Of a stretch of DNA of 64,000 nucleotides, positions 33,276 to 43,500 are shown one piece after another. The stretch is from CAWKCE01 sp032127035 (GTDB lineage: Bacteria; Actinomycetota; Actinomycetes; JAHEKZ01). The notes under the pieces are model-generated. The model saw nothing but the letters and a program-made list of their open reading frames with translations, searched no databases and was not told the origin of the DNA. The number at the start of each line of letters is the position of its first letter. Position 1 is the first letter of the stretch. Location: the NCBI GenBank assembly GCA_963848085.1, contig CAWKCE010000004.1, positions 124,001-188,000 of the forward strand. Direction: 5' to 3'. The translations under genes and the position numbers were made by a program.

Positions 33276-34703
33276 GTGTTCGAGGTACGACTTGGGGCAC
33301 GACCCCCGGAGGATCTGGCTGTCGCGGTTCCCCAGGACCGGTTGCGCCGCCTGCTGGACGAAGTGGCACCACGCATGCGTGACGGGCTGCAGGGCCACTC
33401 GGTGGTGAACATCAACTCCACTGCGACCGGTGGGGGGGTCGCCGAGATGCTCCAAGTTCTCCTGCCCTTCACGCGGGGCGCCGGCGTCGACACCCGCTGG
33501 CTCGTCGTGGATGCGGATGCCGACTTCTTTGCCCTCACCAAGCGCCTCCACCACCGGATGCACGGGAGCGCGGGCGACGGCGGTCCGCTCGGGCCTTCCG
33601 AGCGTGAGCACTACGAGCAGGTCCTGCACGAGAACTCCGAGCAGCTGGCGGCAACGGTTGCTCCGGGTGACGTGGTGATCATTCACGACCCCCAGCCGGC
33701 GGGCTTGGCGGCGGCAGTGAAGTCCTGGGGCATTCCGGTCGTGTGGCGGTGCCACGTGGGCGTCGAGGAGCAGAACGAGCACACCAAGGGCGCGTGGGAC
33801 TTCATGCGTCCGTACCTGGAGCCGTACGTGGACGCGTATGTCTTCACCCGCTCGGAGTACGCCCCCGACTGGGTCCCGAAGGACCGGCTGTTCGTCATCA
33901 AGCCCTCGATCGACCCGCTGGCACCGAAGAACCAGCCCATGGATGCGCAGACGGTGGTGGGCACCCTCGGGCACGTCGGGATCATCGACGCGCCGCCGTC
34001 GGAGCCCATGATGTTCGCCCGGTCCGACGGCTCGCCGGGCCGCATCCGTCACTTCGCAGACGTGATTCGCACCGGTCCGGCTCCCGGCATCGACAGCCCG
34101 CTGGTAGCCCAGATCTCCCGGTGGGACCCACTGAAGGACATGCTCGGCGTGATGCACGGCTTCGTGGAGCACGTGCTGGACGGAACTGACGCTCACCTGG
34201 TCCTGGCCGGCCCGGTCGTGAGTGCCGTGGCCGACGACCCGGAGGCGGCCGAGGTGCTGGAACAGGTCTTCGCGGCCTGGCGCCAGCTCCGGCACACCGC
34301 CCGAAGCCGAGTGCAGCTCGTGTGTCTGCCCCTCACCGACGTCGAGGAGAACGCAGCGATCGTCAACGCTCTCCAGCGCCACGCGTCAGTGGTGGTGCAG
34401 AAGAGCCTGGCCGAGGGCTTCGGTCTGACCGTCACCGAGGCGATGTACAAGTCCGCTCCGATCGTGGCGTCCGCGGTCGGCGGGATCGTTGACCAGATCA
34501 CCGACGGTGTCAACGGTCGGTTGGTCGCTGACCCGACGGACTTGGCCGAGTTCGGGGCAGCGGTCAGCGGGCTGCTCGAGGACCCCGCTGCGGCGCGTGA
34601 GCTCGGCCGGGCGGCGCACGAGCGTGCGGTCGCCGACTTCCTTCCGGACACCTCGCTCGAGCTCTGGCAGGAGGTCCTGATCTCGGCCATGGGTCGCGCC
34701 TGA
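33276..34703 (+). CDS. GT4 glycosyltransferase, trehalose synthase (TreT)-like
   Basis: The 475-residue protein has two Rossmann-like halves. The retaining GT4 signature is SLAEGFGLTVTEAM (about residues 380-393), and the N-terminal NINSTATGGGVAEML loop is typical of the TreT group. TreT joins an NDP-glucose to glucose to make trehalose, reversibly. No other trehalose genes are present, so substrate specificity is inferred from family resemblance. GTG 33276 has AGGAGG about five bases upstream. Confidence 0.8.
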   Translation: MFEVRLGARPPEDLAVAVPQDRLRRLLDEVAPRMRDGLQGHSVVNINSTATGGGVAEMLQVLLPFTRGAGVDTRWLVVDADADFFALTKRLHHRMHGSAGDGGPLGPSEREHYEQVLHENSEQLAATVAPGDVVIIHDPQPAGLAAAVKSWGIPVVWRCHVGVEEQNEHTKGAWDFMRPYLEPYVDAYVFTRSEYAPDWVPKDRLFVIKPSIDPLAPKNQPMDAQTVVGTLGHVGIIDAPPSEPMMFARSDGSPGRIRHFADVIRTGPAPGIDSPLVAQISRWDPLKDMLGVMHGFVEHVLDGTDAHLVLAGPVVSAVADDPEAAEVLEQVFAAWRQLRHTARSRVQLVCLPLTDVEENAAIVNALQRHASVVVQKSLAEGFGLTVTEAMYKSAPIVASAVGGIVDQITDGVNGRLVADPTDLAEFGAAVSGLLEDPAAARELGRAAHERAVADFLPDTSLELWQEVLISAMGRA

Positions 34704-34833
34704 GGTGGGCCGCCCGGGCGGACCGGTCGGGACCTCCTGCGGGTTTGCTGCCCGGCGCCACCCGCCGCCGGCGTGTCGATCTGCCCCAGCCGGAAGGCTC
34801 AGCCCCGGGCTGCCACCGTCCGATAGGTGTGGG

Positions 34834-35058
34834 GTGAGCCCGAACTGCCCGGACCCGATCGTGCGCGCCACCTTGGTGGCGGTCCATCGACGTGACCATC
34901 GGCACGGCTCCGACTGCTGCCATCCGCACCAGATCGAAGTGGTCCGGCTGGGTCCGGCCGCGATGGCGGTCTGTCATGACTGCCAGTTCGAGTTCGGGTT
35001 CGACGACCGCCATGCCTGCGAGCAGGTCGCCGTCGAGCACCGCTACGCCACGGCCTGA
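34834..35058 (+). CDS. Small Cys/His-rich hypothetical protein
   Basis: The 74-residue protein begins MSPNCPDPIVRATLVAVHRR from a GTG. It has clustered Cys and His (DCCHPHQ and VCHDC), which could bind a zinc ion. The ribosome site is weak, and a longer frame exists upstream to 34705 without a better start. I do not recognise the family. It sits between the TreT-like and amidase genes in the same direction. Confidence 0.5.
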   Translation: MSPNCPDPIVRATLVAVHRRDHRHGSDCCHPHQIEVVRLGPAAMAVCHDCQFEFGFDDRHACEQVAVEHRYATA

Positions 35059-35117
35059 GGCCGCCCGGGCCGCGGCTCGGTAGCGTCGCCTCAGCGCAGC
35101 CGAGGACGGGAGCACCC

Positions 35118-36536
35118 ATGCGGTCCGAGATCGGAACTTTGCGGAGTGCGGTGGCTTCTCGGCAGGTGAGCGCCGAACAGGTCGTCCAGCATGCGTTGGC
35201 TCAGATCGCGGACATCGATCCAGAGCTCAACGCCGTGGTCCGGCTGCGCTCAGATGCGGCACTCGCCGAGGCGCGGGAGCTCGACCGCCGGCTCGCCGCC
35301 GGGGACCCGACCGGTCCCTTGGCCGGAGTCCCGTTCCTCGTCAAGGACCTGGAGGACGTTGTCGGGCTGCCGACCACCCAAGGGTCCGTCCTCCTGCGGG
35401 ACGCGCCCCCCGCGCGGCGAGACTCGACCGTGGTGGCTCGGCTTCGGGGTGCGGGTGCCATCGTGGTCGGTAAGACAAACCTCCCCGAGTTCGCCACGGA
35501 GGGTTTCACCGCCAACGAGCTGTTCGGCGTGACGCGCAACCCGTGGTCCCTCGACCATTCGCCCGGCGGCTCGAGCGGCGGCAGCGCAGCCGCCATGTCG
35601 TCCGGGATGGTCCCGCTGGCCACGGCGACGGACGGCGGTGGCTCCATTCGGATCCCGGCTGCCTTCTGCGGGCTCGTCGGGCTCAAGCCGACCAACGGTC
35701 TCGTCGGTCGGTGGCCCGCGCCGGACTGGATCGACTACTCCACCGAAGGGCCGTTCGCGACCTGCGCCGCCGATCTCGAGCTCCTCATGGGGGTCGAGTG
35801 CGGGCCGACCGCCGGCGACCCGACCAGCCCGTCCGCGTGGTCGCGCAACTCATCGGGACGCCCAGACCGTGTCTTCGCAACTGAACGGTTCGGCCCGCAC
35901 GGCCCGCTCCCGACCGGTGTCCGGGCGTCGCTCGACCAAGGGATCGCCCGCTTCGAGTCGTTGAGCGGGATGACTGCCGAGTGGGTCTGTCCTGAGGACC
36001 TGTTCAGTGGGGCCGACCCCGACGCCGACTGGTTCACCGTGTGCACCGCCGAACATGTCGCGCGACTGGGCCGCGGGTGGGTGGAAGAGGGCCGAGGGCT
36101 CATGCACCCGGCGGCGCGCGGCTTCATGGAGTGGGGACTGTCCGTGGGGATCGATGACTATCTCGCGGCGCGCCGTCGTCGGTTCGACTACGTGCGCGCG
36201 ATGGACGAGCTGCTGGGCGACTCCGGTGTGCTGCTGAGCCCGACGGTGGCAAGCGCCGGCTGGTCGGCCGACGGTCGGCCGTCGCCGGGGCGACTTCCGG
36301 AGATGCAGCCCCCGGAGCTGTTCAACACCGCACTGCAGAACATCACCGGGCACCCGTCGATGTCGTTGCCGTGCGGGACGTCCGGCAACGGGGTGCCCTT
36401 CGGTCTGCAGGTCACCGGTCCTCGCTACGCCGACCAGCTTCTGCTCGATCTGGCAGCGGCATGGGAGGCGGCGTACCCGTGGCCGCAGGTCGCTCCGGAC
36501 CGTCAGCGGTTCAGCGCTGGACTGGGTCTGTCCTGA
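35118..36536 (+). CDS. Amidase (amidase signature family)
   Basis: The 472-residue enzyme hydrolyses an amide bond with a Ser-Ser-Lys triad. Lys76 is in FLVKDLEDVVG, the cis-serine is Ser152 in PGGSSGGSAAAM, and the nucleophile is Ser176 in TDGGGSIRIPAAFCG; the 24-residue spacing between the serines matches fatty acid amide hydrolase. The substrate cannot be predicted, since the family includes GatA-like, indoleacetamide and peptide amidases. There is no signal peptide, so it is cytoplasmic. Its 3' end overlaps the convergent epimerase-like gene by 34 bp. ATG 35118 has GAGGACGGGAGC upstream. Confidence 0.88.
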   Translation: MRSEIGTLRSAVASRQVSAEQVVQHALAQIADIDPELNAVVRLRSDAALAEARELDRRLAAGDPTGPLAGVPFLVKDLEDVVGLPTTQGSVLLRDAPPARRDSTVVARLRGAGAIVVGKTNLPEFATEGFTANELFGVTRNPWSLDHSPGGSSGGSAAAMSSGMVPLATATDGGGSIRIPAAFCGLVGLKPTNGLVGRWPAPDWIDYSTEGPFATCAADLELLMGVECGPTAGDPTSPSAWSRNSSGRPDRVFATERFGPHGPLPTGVRASLDQGIARFESLSGMTAEWVCPEDLFSGADPDADWFTVCTAEHVARLGRGWVEEGRGLMHPAARGFMEWGLSVGIDDYLAARRRRFDYVRAMDELLGDSGVLLSPTVASAGWSADGRPSPGRLPEMQPPELFNTALQNITGHPSMSLPCGTSGNGVPFGLQVTGPRYADQLLLDLAAAWEAAYPWPQVAPDRQRFSAGLGLS

Positions 36537-38044
36537 TCAGGGGACGCGGTCTGGAGGTCTTCGGCCGCTCGTGCGATGTTCCGCGTCATCGATCCGAACA
36601 CCACGCCGTGGAACGGCGCGATCGCCCACCAGTACAGGTGACCGAGCAGCCCTCGCGGGTGGTAGACGGCGCGCTGGGCGTAGATGCTCCGCCGCGGCGA
36701 CCGGTCGTCGGGCCGAACCCGCATCTCAAGCCAGGCGAGTCCCGGCAGCCGCATCTCGGCGCGGAGCCGGAGCAGCCGCTGCGGCTCGCGGGCCTCGACC
36801 CGCCAGAAGTCGAGCGATTCGCCCACCATGAGGCGGTTCGGGTCACGTCGGCCGCGACGCAGCCCGACGCCGCCCACCAGCCTGTCCAGCCACCCCCGGA
36901 CCTCCCAGGCAAGGGGCAACGAGTACCAGCCTCGGCTGCCACCGATGCCCTCCACCACCTGCCAGAGCACCTCCGGAGATGCCTGGACTTCAACGGCACG
37001 GTCGTCGGTGTAGAGGCTGCCGCCGGCCCAGTCGGGGTCGGTCGGCAATGGGTCGCTGGGCGCGCCCCGCACCGAGGCATTGGACCAGCGGGTGGCGACG
37101 TCTGCCTGCTTGATGCGTCGCAGGGCGAGCTCGACCGCACGCTCGAAACCCACGAGCCCCTCCTGGGGGTCGGGAACGTAGGCAGCAATGTCATGCTCGT
37201 GGCACACGACCTCGTGGCGCAGCGACGCGACCAGTGGCCGCGCGATGGTACGGGGGACCGGGGTGACCAGTCCGACCCAGTGGCTGGACAGGGTGGGTGA
37301 CAGCACCGGTATCGGGACGATCACCCTCCGCGGGAGGCCGGCGACCGCCGCGTAGCGCTGCATCATGTCCCGGTAGGTGAGGACGTCCGGTCCTCCGATG
37401 TCGAACGACCGGTTCACCTCCGGCGGCAGTGTCGCCGACCCCACCAGGTAGCGCAGGACGTCCCGGATCGCGATCGGCTGGATCCGGTTGGCCACCCACC
37501 GCGGAGTGACCATGGCCGGCAGCCGTTCGGTCAGGTAGCGCAGCATCTCGAACGACGCCGACCCCGACCCGATGATGACCGCAGCCCGGAGCTCCGCGGT
37601 CGGAACCCCGGATGCGCGCAGCTCCTCGCCCACCCGCAGGCGGGAGGCGAGGTGCGGGGACAGACCCTCCCCGGTCGGAGCGAGTCCGCCCAGGTACACG
37701 ATCCGGCTCAGGCCGGCTGCCGCCGCAGCAGCGCCGAACCCACGAGCCATCGACTGCTCGGCCTCCTCGAACCCAGCCCCCTGATCGAGTGAGTGCAGGA
37801 GGTAGTAGCCGACGTCCACGCCCGTCATTGCTTCGTCGAGATCGGTGCGGTCCGACGCATCCCCGGAGACCACCGTCACCCGGGCGAACCAGGGCCGGTC
37901 CACCAGGCGGTTGGCGTCGCGCGCGAGCACCCGCACCTCGAACCCGGCGCTGAGCAGCTCGGGGACGAGGCGACCACCGATGTAGCCGGTGGCTCCGGTG
38001 ACGAGGGCGGTGTGGGGCTGCACAGGAGTCAGTCTGTCGGGCAT
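36503..38044 (-). CDS. NAD(P)-binding SDR-like protein with C-terminal DUF2867 domain
   Basis: The 513-residue protein has an N-terminal extended-SDR (NmrA-like) domain with TGATGYIGGRLVPELL (about residues 17-32). The C-terminal half (about 330-500, EVLWQVVEGIGGSRGWYSL) is a DUF2867 domain, a START-like fold. This two-domain arrangement is common in actinobacteria, but the substrate is unknown; a role in lipid or quinone redox chemistry has been suggested for related proteins only loosely. The start MPDRLTPVQ was chosen because the longer frame to 38194 overlaps the divergent gene. It is convergent with the amidase gene. Confidence 0.8.
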   Translation of the reverse strand: MPDRLTPVQPHTALVTGATGYIGGRLVPELLSAGFEVRVLARDANRLVDRPWFARVTVVSGDASDRTDLDEAMTGVDVGYYLLHSLDQGAGFEEAEQSMARGFGAAAAAAGLSRIVYLGGLAPTGEGLSPHLASRLRVGEELRASGVPTAELRAAVIIGSGSASFEMLRYLTERLPAMVTPRWVANRIQPIAIRDVLRYLVGSATLPPEVNRSFDIGGPDVLTYRDMMQRYAAVAGLPRRVIVPIPVLSPTLSSHWVGLVTPVPRTIARPLVASLRHEVVCHEHDIAAYVPDPQEGLVGFERAVELALRRIKQADVATRWSNASVRGAPSDPLPTDPDWAGGSLYTDDRAVEVQASPEVLWQVVEGIGGSRGWYSLPLAWEVRGWLDRLVGGVGLRRGRRDPNRLMVGESLDFWRVEAREPQRLLRLRAEMRLPGLAWLEMRVRPDDRSPRRSIYAQRAVYHPRGLLGHLYWWAIAPFHGVVFGSMTRNIARAAEDLQTASPDQDRPSPALNR

Positions 38045-38118
38045 CAAGCCCACGTGCGCGTCGAGTTCGGGACTGTCGCCCCTGGCGGCGTGATCGGCCC
38101 CTGCCGCAGGCTGGCGGT

Positions 38119-38499
38119 ATGACAACGACACCCCTCCCTCTCGGTGACCGGGAGAAGGTCGCCCGCGAGGCATTGGCGGCCCTCGGCGTCTCACGCAGTG
38201 AGGCGGTCACCCTGCACGTCAACTGCTCGCGCAGCCATCACCTGGCCCTCGTCGTGGAGACCGCGGAAGGGCCGGTCTACCGGTCAACAGTGCATGGGCG
38301 GTCACACGGGCATGCCGACCGGGTGGACACGCCCCACGAGCCGCATGAAGAACGGGAGTACATCGACCTCCTGCTCCCCGCCGGGGGGCTGGCCGACGAC
38401 GCGCTGCCCGCGTGGTGCTCCTGTGGCCAGAGGTCGCTGTCGCGGGCGGCCCTCGCCAGCTGGCGGTCTGCGGGGGAGCGGCGGGTCGTCGTCGACTGA
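38119..38499 (+). CDS. Conserved hypothetical protein (126 residues)
   Basis: The soluble protein has a histidine-rich centre (CSRSHHLALVV and GRSHGHADRVD) and a C-terminal WCSCGQRSLSRA. Clustered Cys and His suggest metal binding. I do not recognise the family. ATG 38119 follows the divergent SDR-like gene by 74 bp. The downstream DUF456 gene starts 38 bp after its stop, so they may be co-transcribed. Confidence 0.65.
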   Translation: MTTTPLPLGDREKVAREALAALGVSRSEAVTLHVNCSRSHHLALVVETAEGPVYRSTVHGRSHGHADRVDTPHEPHEEREYIDLLLPAGGLADDALPAWCSCGQRSLSRAALASWRSAGERRVVVD

Positions 38500-38537
38500 G
38501 CCCGCACGCCGCAACTGCCCTATGACAGCATCGCGGA

Positions 38538-39023
38538 GTGAGTCCCTGGCTGGAGATCGCGGTCGCCCTGGCGATGCTCGTCGGGCTGGTCGGTGTGGTT
38601 GTTCCGGTCCTGCCCGGTCTGCTCGTCAGCTGGCTGGCGGTCGTCGTCTGGGCGGTGCTCGACGGCGGTGGCGCGGTCCGCTGGTCCGCGGTGGCGGTGG
38701 TCGGGCTCACTGCAGCGGCGGGCTACCTGGTCTCCGCCGTGGTCCCGGGGAAACGGACAGCCGATGCCGGCGCCCCTGACTGGGTGCTCCTGGTGGGCCT
38801 GGCCGGGATGGTCGCCGGCTTCTTCGTCCTCCCCGTGATCGGGGCGGTCATCGGGGGCGTGGCCGGCGTCTGGCTCGCTGAGCTGACGCGAACCCGGGAC
38901 CCTCGGGCCGCCTGGACGGTCACGGTGCAGACGCTGGTGGGGTTCGGCATCGCGGCCCTCATCCAGTTCGCGGCCGGGCTCCTCATGGTCGCTGAGTGGC
39001 TTGCTGCCGTCGTGGTGACCTGA
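38538..39023 (+). CDS. DUF456 family membrane protein
   Basis: The 161-residue protein is almost entirely membrane-embedded, with about four or five glycine-rich helices. PGLLVSWLAVVVWAV and the GGVAGVWLAE segment are typical of DUF456. The function is unknown. The start is a GTG at 38538. A methyltransferase gene follows in the same direction, 44 bp downstream. Confidence 0.8.
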   Translation: MSPWLEIAVALAMLVGLVGVVVPVLPGLLVSWLAVVVWAVLDGGGAVRWSAVAVVGLTAAAGYLVSAVVPGKRTADAGAPDWVLLVGLAGMVAGFFVLPVIGAVIGGVAGVWLAELTRTRDPRAAWTVTVQTLVGFGIAALIQFAAGLLMVAEWLAAVVVT

Positions 39024-39067
39024 GTCCGGTTGTTGACGTGCGGGTGGGACTCGGACAGCCTCACGCC

Positions 39068-39928
39068 ATGCCTTCAGCCGATCGCGACCAGTCGACGGAC
39101 CACGCCGCCGCCGTTGCCCGAGTCGCCGCGGTGTTCGACCGCGTGGCCGACACCTACGACAGCGTGGGCGTCCCGTGGTTCGCGCCCATCGCCGAGCATC
39201 TCGTCGCCAGTGCCGGGCCGACCGCCGGCGAGCGCGCCCTCGACATCGGCTGCGGCAGGGGGGCGGCGCTGTTCCCGCTCGGGGCAGCCGTGGGTCCGAC
39301 CGGCCGGGTGCTCGGGGTCGACGTGTCCTCCCGCATGGTCGAGGCGACCAGGGCGGATGTCGTGGCCCGCGGTCTCGGCAACGTCGCAGTGCAGGTTGGC
39401 GACGCGTCGCAGCTGCGCCTGCCCGACCCGCCGTTCGACCTGGCTGTGGCCTCGCTGGTCCTGTTCTTCCTGCCGGACCCGACCGCCGCCCTCCGGTCGT
39501 GGCGGGAGTGCCTGCTGCCCGGCGGACGGCTCGCCGTCTCCACCTTCGGCGACCGCGACCCGGTGCTGCGTGCGGTCGACGAGGTGTTCAACCCCTTCCT
39601 TCCACCGCAGATGCTGGACGCGCGGACCAGCGGCGCCAAAGGGCCGTTCGGCAGCGACGCCGGAATGACCGAGCTGTTCACGGGAGGCGGGTTTGCTGAG
39701 GTCGAGCACCAGATGATCGACGTCGAGCTCCAGTTCGAGTCGCCGGCCCAGTGGGCGGTCTGGTCGCGGTCCCACGGTCAGCGGGCGATGTGGGACGCCG
39801 TACCCGAATCCGCCCGGTCAGAGCTGGAGGGCGCCGTGGACAGCCTGCTGGAGCGCCACCGGGGGCCGGACGGGCTGATCCGCATGGGTCAGCGGGTCCG
39901 GCTCACCACGGCGGTGGCTCCAGGCTGA
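39068..39928 (+). CDS. Class I SAM-dependent methyltransferase
   Basis: The 286-residue protein has a Rossmann-like methyltransferase fold. Motif I is ALDIGCGRGAALFPL (about residues 58-72), the acidic loop is LGVDVSSRMVEATR, and motif IV is PFDLAVASLVLFFLPDP. It resembles the UbiE/MenG and Methyltransf_11 groups. The acceptor is unknown. ATG 39068 was chosen; the frame is open 24 codons upstream but lacks a start signal. Confidence 0.85.
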   Translation: MPSADRDQSTDHAAAVARVAAVFDRVADTYDSVGVPWFAPIAEHLVASAGPTAGERALDIGCGRGAALFPLGAAVGPTGRVLGVDVSSRMVEATRADVVARGLGNVAVQVGDASQLRLPDPPFDLAVASLVLFFLPDPTAALRSWRECLLPGGRLAVSTFGDRDPVLRAVDEVFNPFLPPQMLDARTSGAKGPFGSDAGMTELFTGGGFAEVEHQMIDVELQFESPAQWAVWSRSHGQRAMWDAVPESARSELEGAVDSLLERHRGPDGLIRMGQRVRLTTAVAPG

Positions 39929-40069
39929 GTCGGTGCTCGACCCGCCGGCGGTGCTGGTGCAGCTCCGGGGGATGGGGCACAATGACAGCGCTCGGTGGCT
40001 CATGACAGGCCGCTCGGGCCATCTGGTTGAGGACGCTGGGGAAGGCGCACCTCACCAAGGAGGCCCGGT

Positions 40070-40576
40070 ATGCCGAACGCCGTCACCACGCGCGGGGTGG
40101 TCTACGTCCACTCCGCGCCTGCTGCGCTGTGCCCCCACGTCCAGTGGGCCATCGCCGGGATCCTGGGCGGCGAGGTCAGCCTGGACTGGACCCCACAGCC
40201 GGCGCAGAACGCCCACTTCCGTACCGAGCTGTCCTGGCAGGGCGACGCCGGTACCGGCGGCCGGCTGGCGTCGGCCCTCCGCGGCTGGCAGCAGCTGCGT
40301 TTCGAGGTGACCGAAGAACCGGCTGCCGGGCACGAGGGCGCGCGCTACTCCTACACCCCGGAGCTGGGGATCTTCCATGCCGTGACCGGCCCCCACGGTG
40401 ACCTGTTGATTCCTGAGGACCGCCTGCGGGCCGCCGTGGCGGACGCGCAGGAGGGCCGCTTCGCGCTGGACGACGCGGTCGCCCAGCTGCTGGGTCAGGC
40501 CTGGGACGACGAGCTCGAACCTTTCCGGCACGCCGGAGAGGGTGCCCCGGTCCGGTGGTTGCACCAGGTGGTCTGA
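40070..40576 (+). CDS. DUF3145 family protein
   Basis: The 168-residue protein matches the actinobacterial DUF3145 family (RGVVYVHSAPAALCPHVQWA and LGGEVSLDWTPQPA). Its function is unknown. From memory, this gene usually lies right beside the fabF end of the fabD-fabH-acpP-fabF cluster in actinobacteria (for example in Streptomyces). Here the two are separated by the 12.8-kb glycan cassette. ATG 40070 has AAGGAGG at about 40058-40064. The 141 bp upstream show no other feature. Confidence 0.88.
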   Translation: MPNAVTTRGVVYVHSAPAALCPHVQWAIAGILGGEVSLDWTPQPAQNAHFRTELSWQGDAGTGGRLASALRGWQQLRFEVTEEPAAGHEGARYSYTPELGIFHAVTGPHGDLLIPEDRLRAAVADAQEGRFALDDAVAQLLGQAWDDELEPFRHAGEGAPVRWLHQVV

Positions 40577-40599
40577 GGCTTCTACGGTCTCCCTCGGCC

Positions 40600-43500
40600 T
40601 CAACCCACGTACTGGCTGGACGCGACGATGTCGTCGAAGGCGACGTCGAAGGTGCGTCCGCTGGAGTTGTCGCCGAGCTGGATGCGGCCGATCGGAGTGG
40701 TGCCGAGGTTCTGGTCTTTGGTCAGCGCGTCGACCGGTTGGCCGTCCAGCCAGGTTTCGACCCGGCCGTTGGCGCCGGTGACGGCCCGGACCTGCAGCTC
40801 GTGCCAGCCAGAACCAACCGCCGTCGAGCTGGTGGAGCTGGCCCCGGCCACGTCGTTGCGGAGCGCCAGCCGTCCGGTCTTGGTGAGGTAGATCCCGAGG
40901 ATCGAACCGTCGGTCGCGGTGCGGAACTTGGTCAGGTAGACGTTGTTGTTGCCCTGGCTGACCACGTTGAACCAGGTCCGGTAGTACACGTCGTCGCCCG
41001 GAGACGCCAACGTGGCACGCGCCTCAGCCGGGGTCCCGGTACTGACCGCGCGGGCGGCGAACCCACCGGTGTGGGTGACCTGAGAACCCACCGAGACCGC
41101 CCCGTTGACCGTCGGCCACTGCCCCAGATCACCGGACTCGAACCCATCGGAGAACAGCACCGGGGAGAACGCCGGCGTGGTCACACTGACCAGGTTCGAC
41201 GGACCGGACACGTTCCCCGCCGCATCCACCGCACGAACCACGTACTGATACGTCGTCGCATCGGCAACCAACACGTCCGTGTAGTCGGTCTGCACCCCCA
41301 CCGTGTCGACCACCACACCGTTACGCACAATCTGGTACCCAGCAACCGCCACATTGTCCGTCGACGCCGACCACGACAGATCAACCCGACCCTGCCCCGC
41401 CACCGCCGACAACCCAGACGGCGCCGACGGCGCCGTCACATCCGGCGGGGGTGGCGGCGAGGACACGTACTGGCTGGACGCGACGATGTCGTCGAAGGCG
41501 ACGTCGAAGGTGCGTCCGCTGGAGTTGTCGCCGAGCTGGATGCGGCCGATCGGAGTGGTGCCGAGGTTCTGGTCTTTGGTCAGCGCGTCGACCGGTTGGC
41601 CGTCCAGCCAGGTTTCGACCCGGCCGTTGGCGCCGGTGACGGCCCGGACCTGCAGCTCGTGCCAGCCGCCGGGGGTGACGGTGACGGTGCTGGTGGTGCT
41701 GGCATTACCGACGTCGTTGCGGAGCGCCAGCCGTCCGGTCTTGGTGAGGTAGATCCCGAGGATCGAACCGTCGGTCGCGGTGCGGAACTTGGTCAGGTAG
41801 ACGTTGTTGTTGCCCTGGCTGACCACGTTGAACCAGGTCCGGTAGTACACGTCGTCGCCCGGAGACGCCAACGTGGCACGCGCCTCAGCCGGGGTCCCGG
41901 TACTGACCGCGCGGGCGGCGAACCCACCGGTGTGGGTGACCTGAGAACCCACCGAGACCGCCCCGTTGACCGTCGGCCACTGCCCCAGATCACCGGACTC
42001 GAACCCATCGGAGAACAGCACCGGGGAGAACGCCGGCGTGGTCACACTGACCAGGTTCGACGGACCGGACACGTTCCCCGCCGCATCCACCGCACGAACC
42101 ACGTACTGATACGTCGTCGCATCGGCAACCAACACGTCCGTGTAGTCGGTCTGCACCCCCACCGTGTCGACCACCACACCGTTACGCACAATCTGGTACC
42201 CAGCAACCGCCACATTGTCCGTCGACGCCGACCACGACAGATCAACCCGACCCTGCCCCGCCACCGCCGACAACCCAGACGGCGCCGACGGCGCCGTCAC
42301 ATCCGGCGGGGGTGGCGGCGAGGACACGTACTGGCTGGACGCGACGATGTCGTCGAAGGCGACGTCGAAGGTGCGTCCGCTGGAGTTGTCGCCGAGCTGG
42401 ATGCGGCCGATCGGAGTGGTGCCGAGGTTCTGGTCTTTGGTCAGCGCGTCGACCGGTTGGCCGTCCAGCCAGGTTTCGACCCGGCCGTTGGCGCCGGTGA
42501 CGGCCCGGACCTGCAGCTCGTGCCAGCCGGAACCAACCGCCGTCGAGCTGCTGGAGCTGGCCCCGGCCACGTCGTTGCGGAACCCGAGCATGCCCGTGCT
42601 GGTGACGTAGACGCCGAGGATCGAACCGTCGGTCGCGGTGCGGAACTTGGTCAGGTAGACGTTGTTGTTGCCCTGGCTGACCACGTTGAACCAGGTCCGG
42701 TAGTACACGTCGTCGCCCGGAGACGCCAACGTGGCACGCGCCTCAGCCGGGGTCCCGGTACTGACCGCGCGGGCGGCGAACCCACCGGTGTGGGTGACCT
42801 GAGAACCCACCGAGACCGCCCCGTTGACCGTCGGCCACTGCCCCAGATCACCGGACTCGAACCCATCGGAGAACAGCACCGGGGAGAACGCCGGCGTGGT
42901 CACACTGACCAGGTTCGACGGACCGGACACGTTCCCCGCCGCATCCACCGCACGAACCACGTACTGATACGTCGTCGCATCGGCAACCAACACGTCCGTG
43001 TAGTCGGTCTGCACCCCCACCGTGTCGACCACCACACCGTTACGCACAATCTGGTACCCAGCAACCGCCACATTGTCCGTCGACGCCGACCACGACAGAT
43101 CAACCCGACCCTGCCCCGCCACCGCAGACAACCCAGACGGCGCCGACGGCGCCGTCACATCCGGCTGACCTCCGCACGCCAACGTGCCGGAGTCGATGGT
43201 GTTGCCGCCGGTGTTGACGTACTGGTACGAGGCACCACCTGGGCTGAGGCTCAGCTTCAGGGCCCCGATGGCGTTGGGCACGGTGTCGAATCCGACGGCC
43301 ATGCGGCTGTCGTTGCCGATGAACTTCTGAATTCCGTGGCCTCCGCCACCAGCGACGAACTCGGTGACTCCGTTCGGGTCGGGCTGTCCGTTCGCTCCGA
43401 GTGGGACGAAGCGCTGGTAGGAGTGGTCATGCCCCGTCAGGACGGCCTCCACGCCGTTGTTCGCGAGGAGCTGCCAGACCGCGTCGGTGGAGACGCTTCC

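Noticed and set aside
40603..43164. Regular repeats that might suggest a CRISPR array or other non-coding repeat
   Set aside because: Units are 843-861 bp, in frame and fully coding for FN3 and jelly-roll domains; there are no short repeats with spacers.
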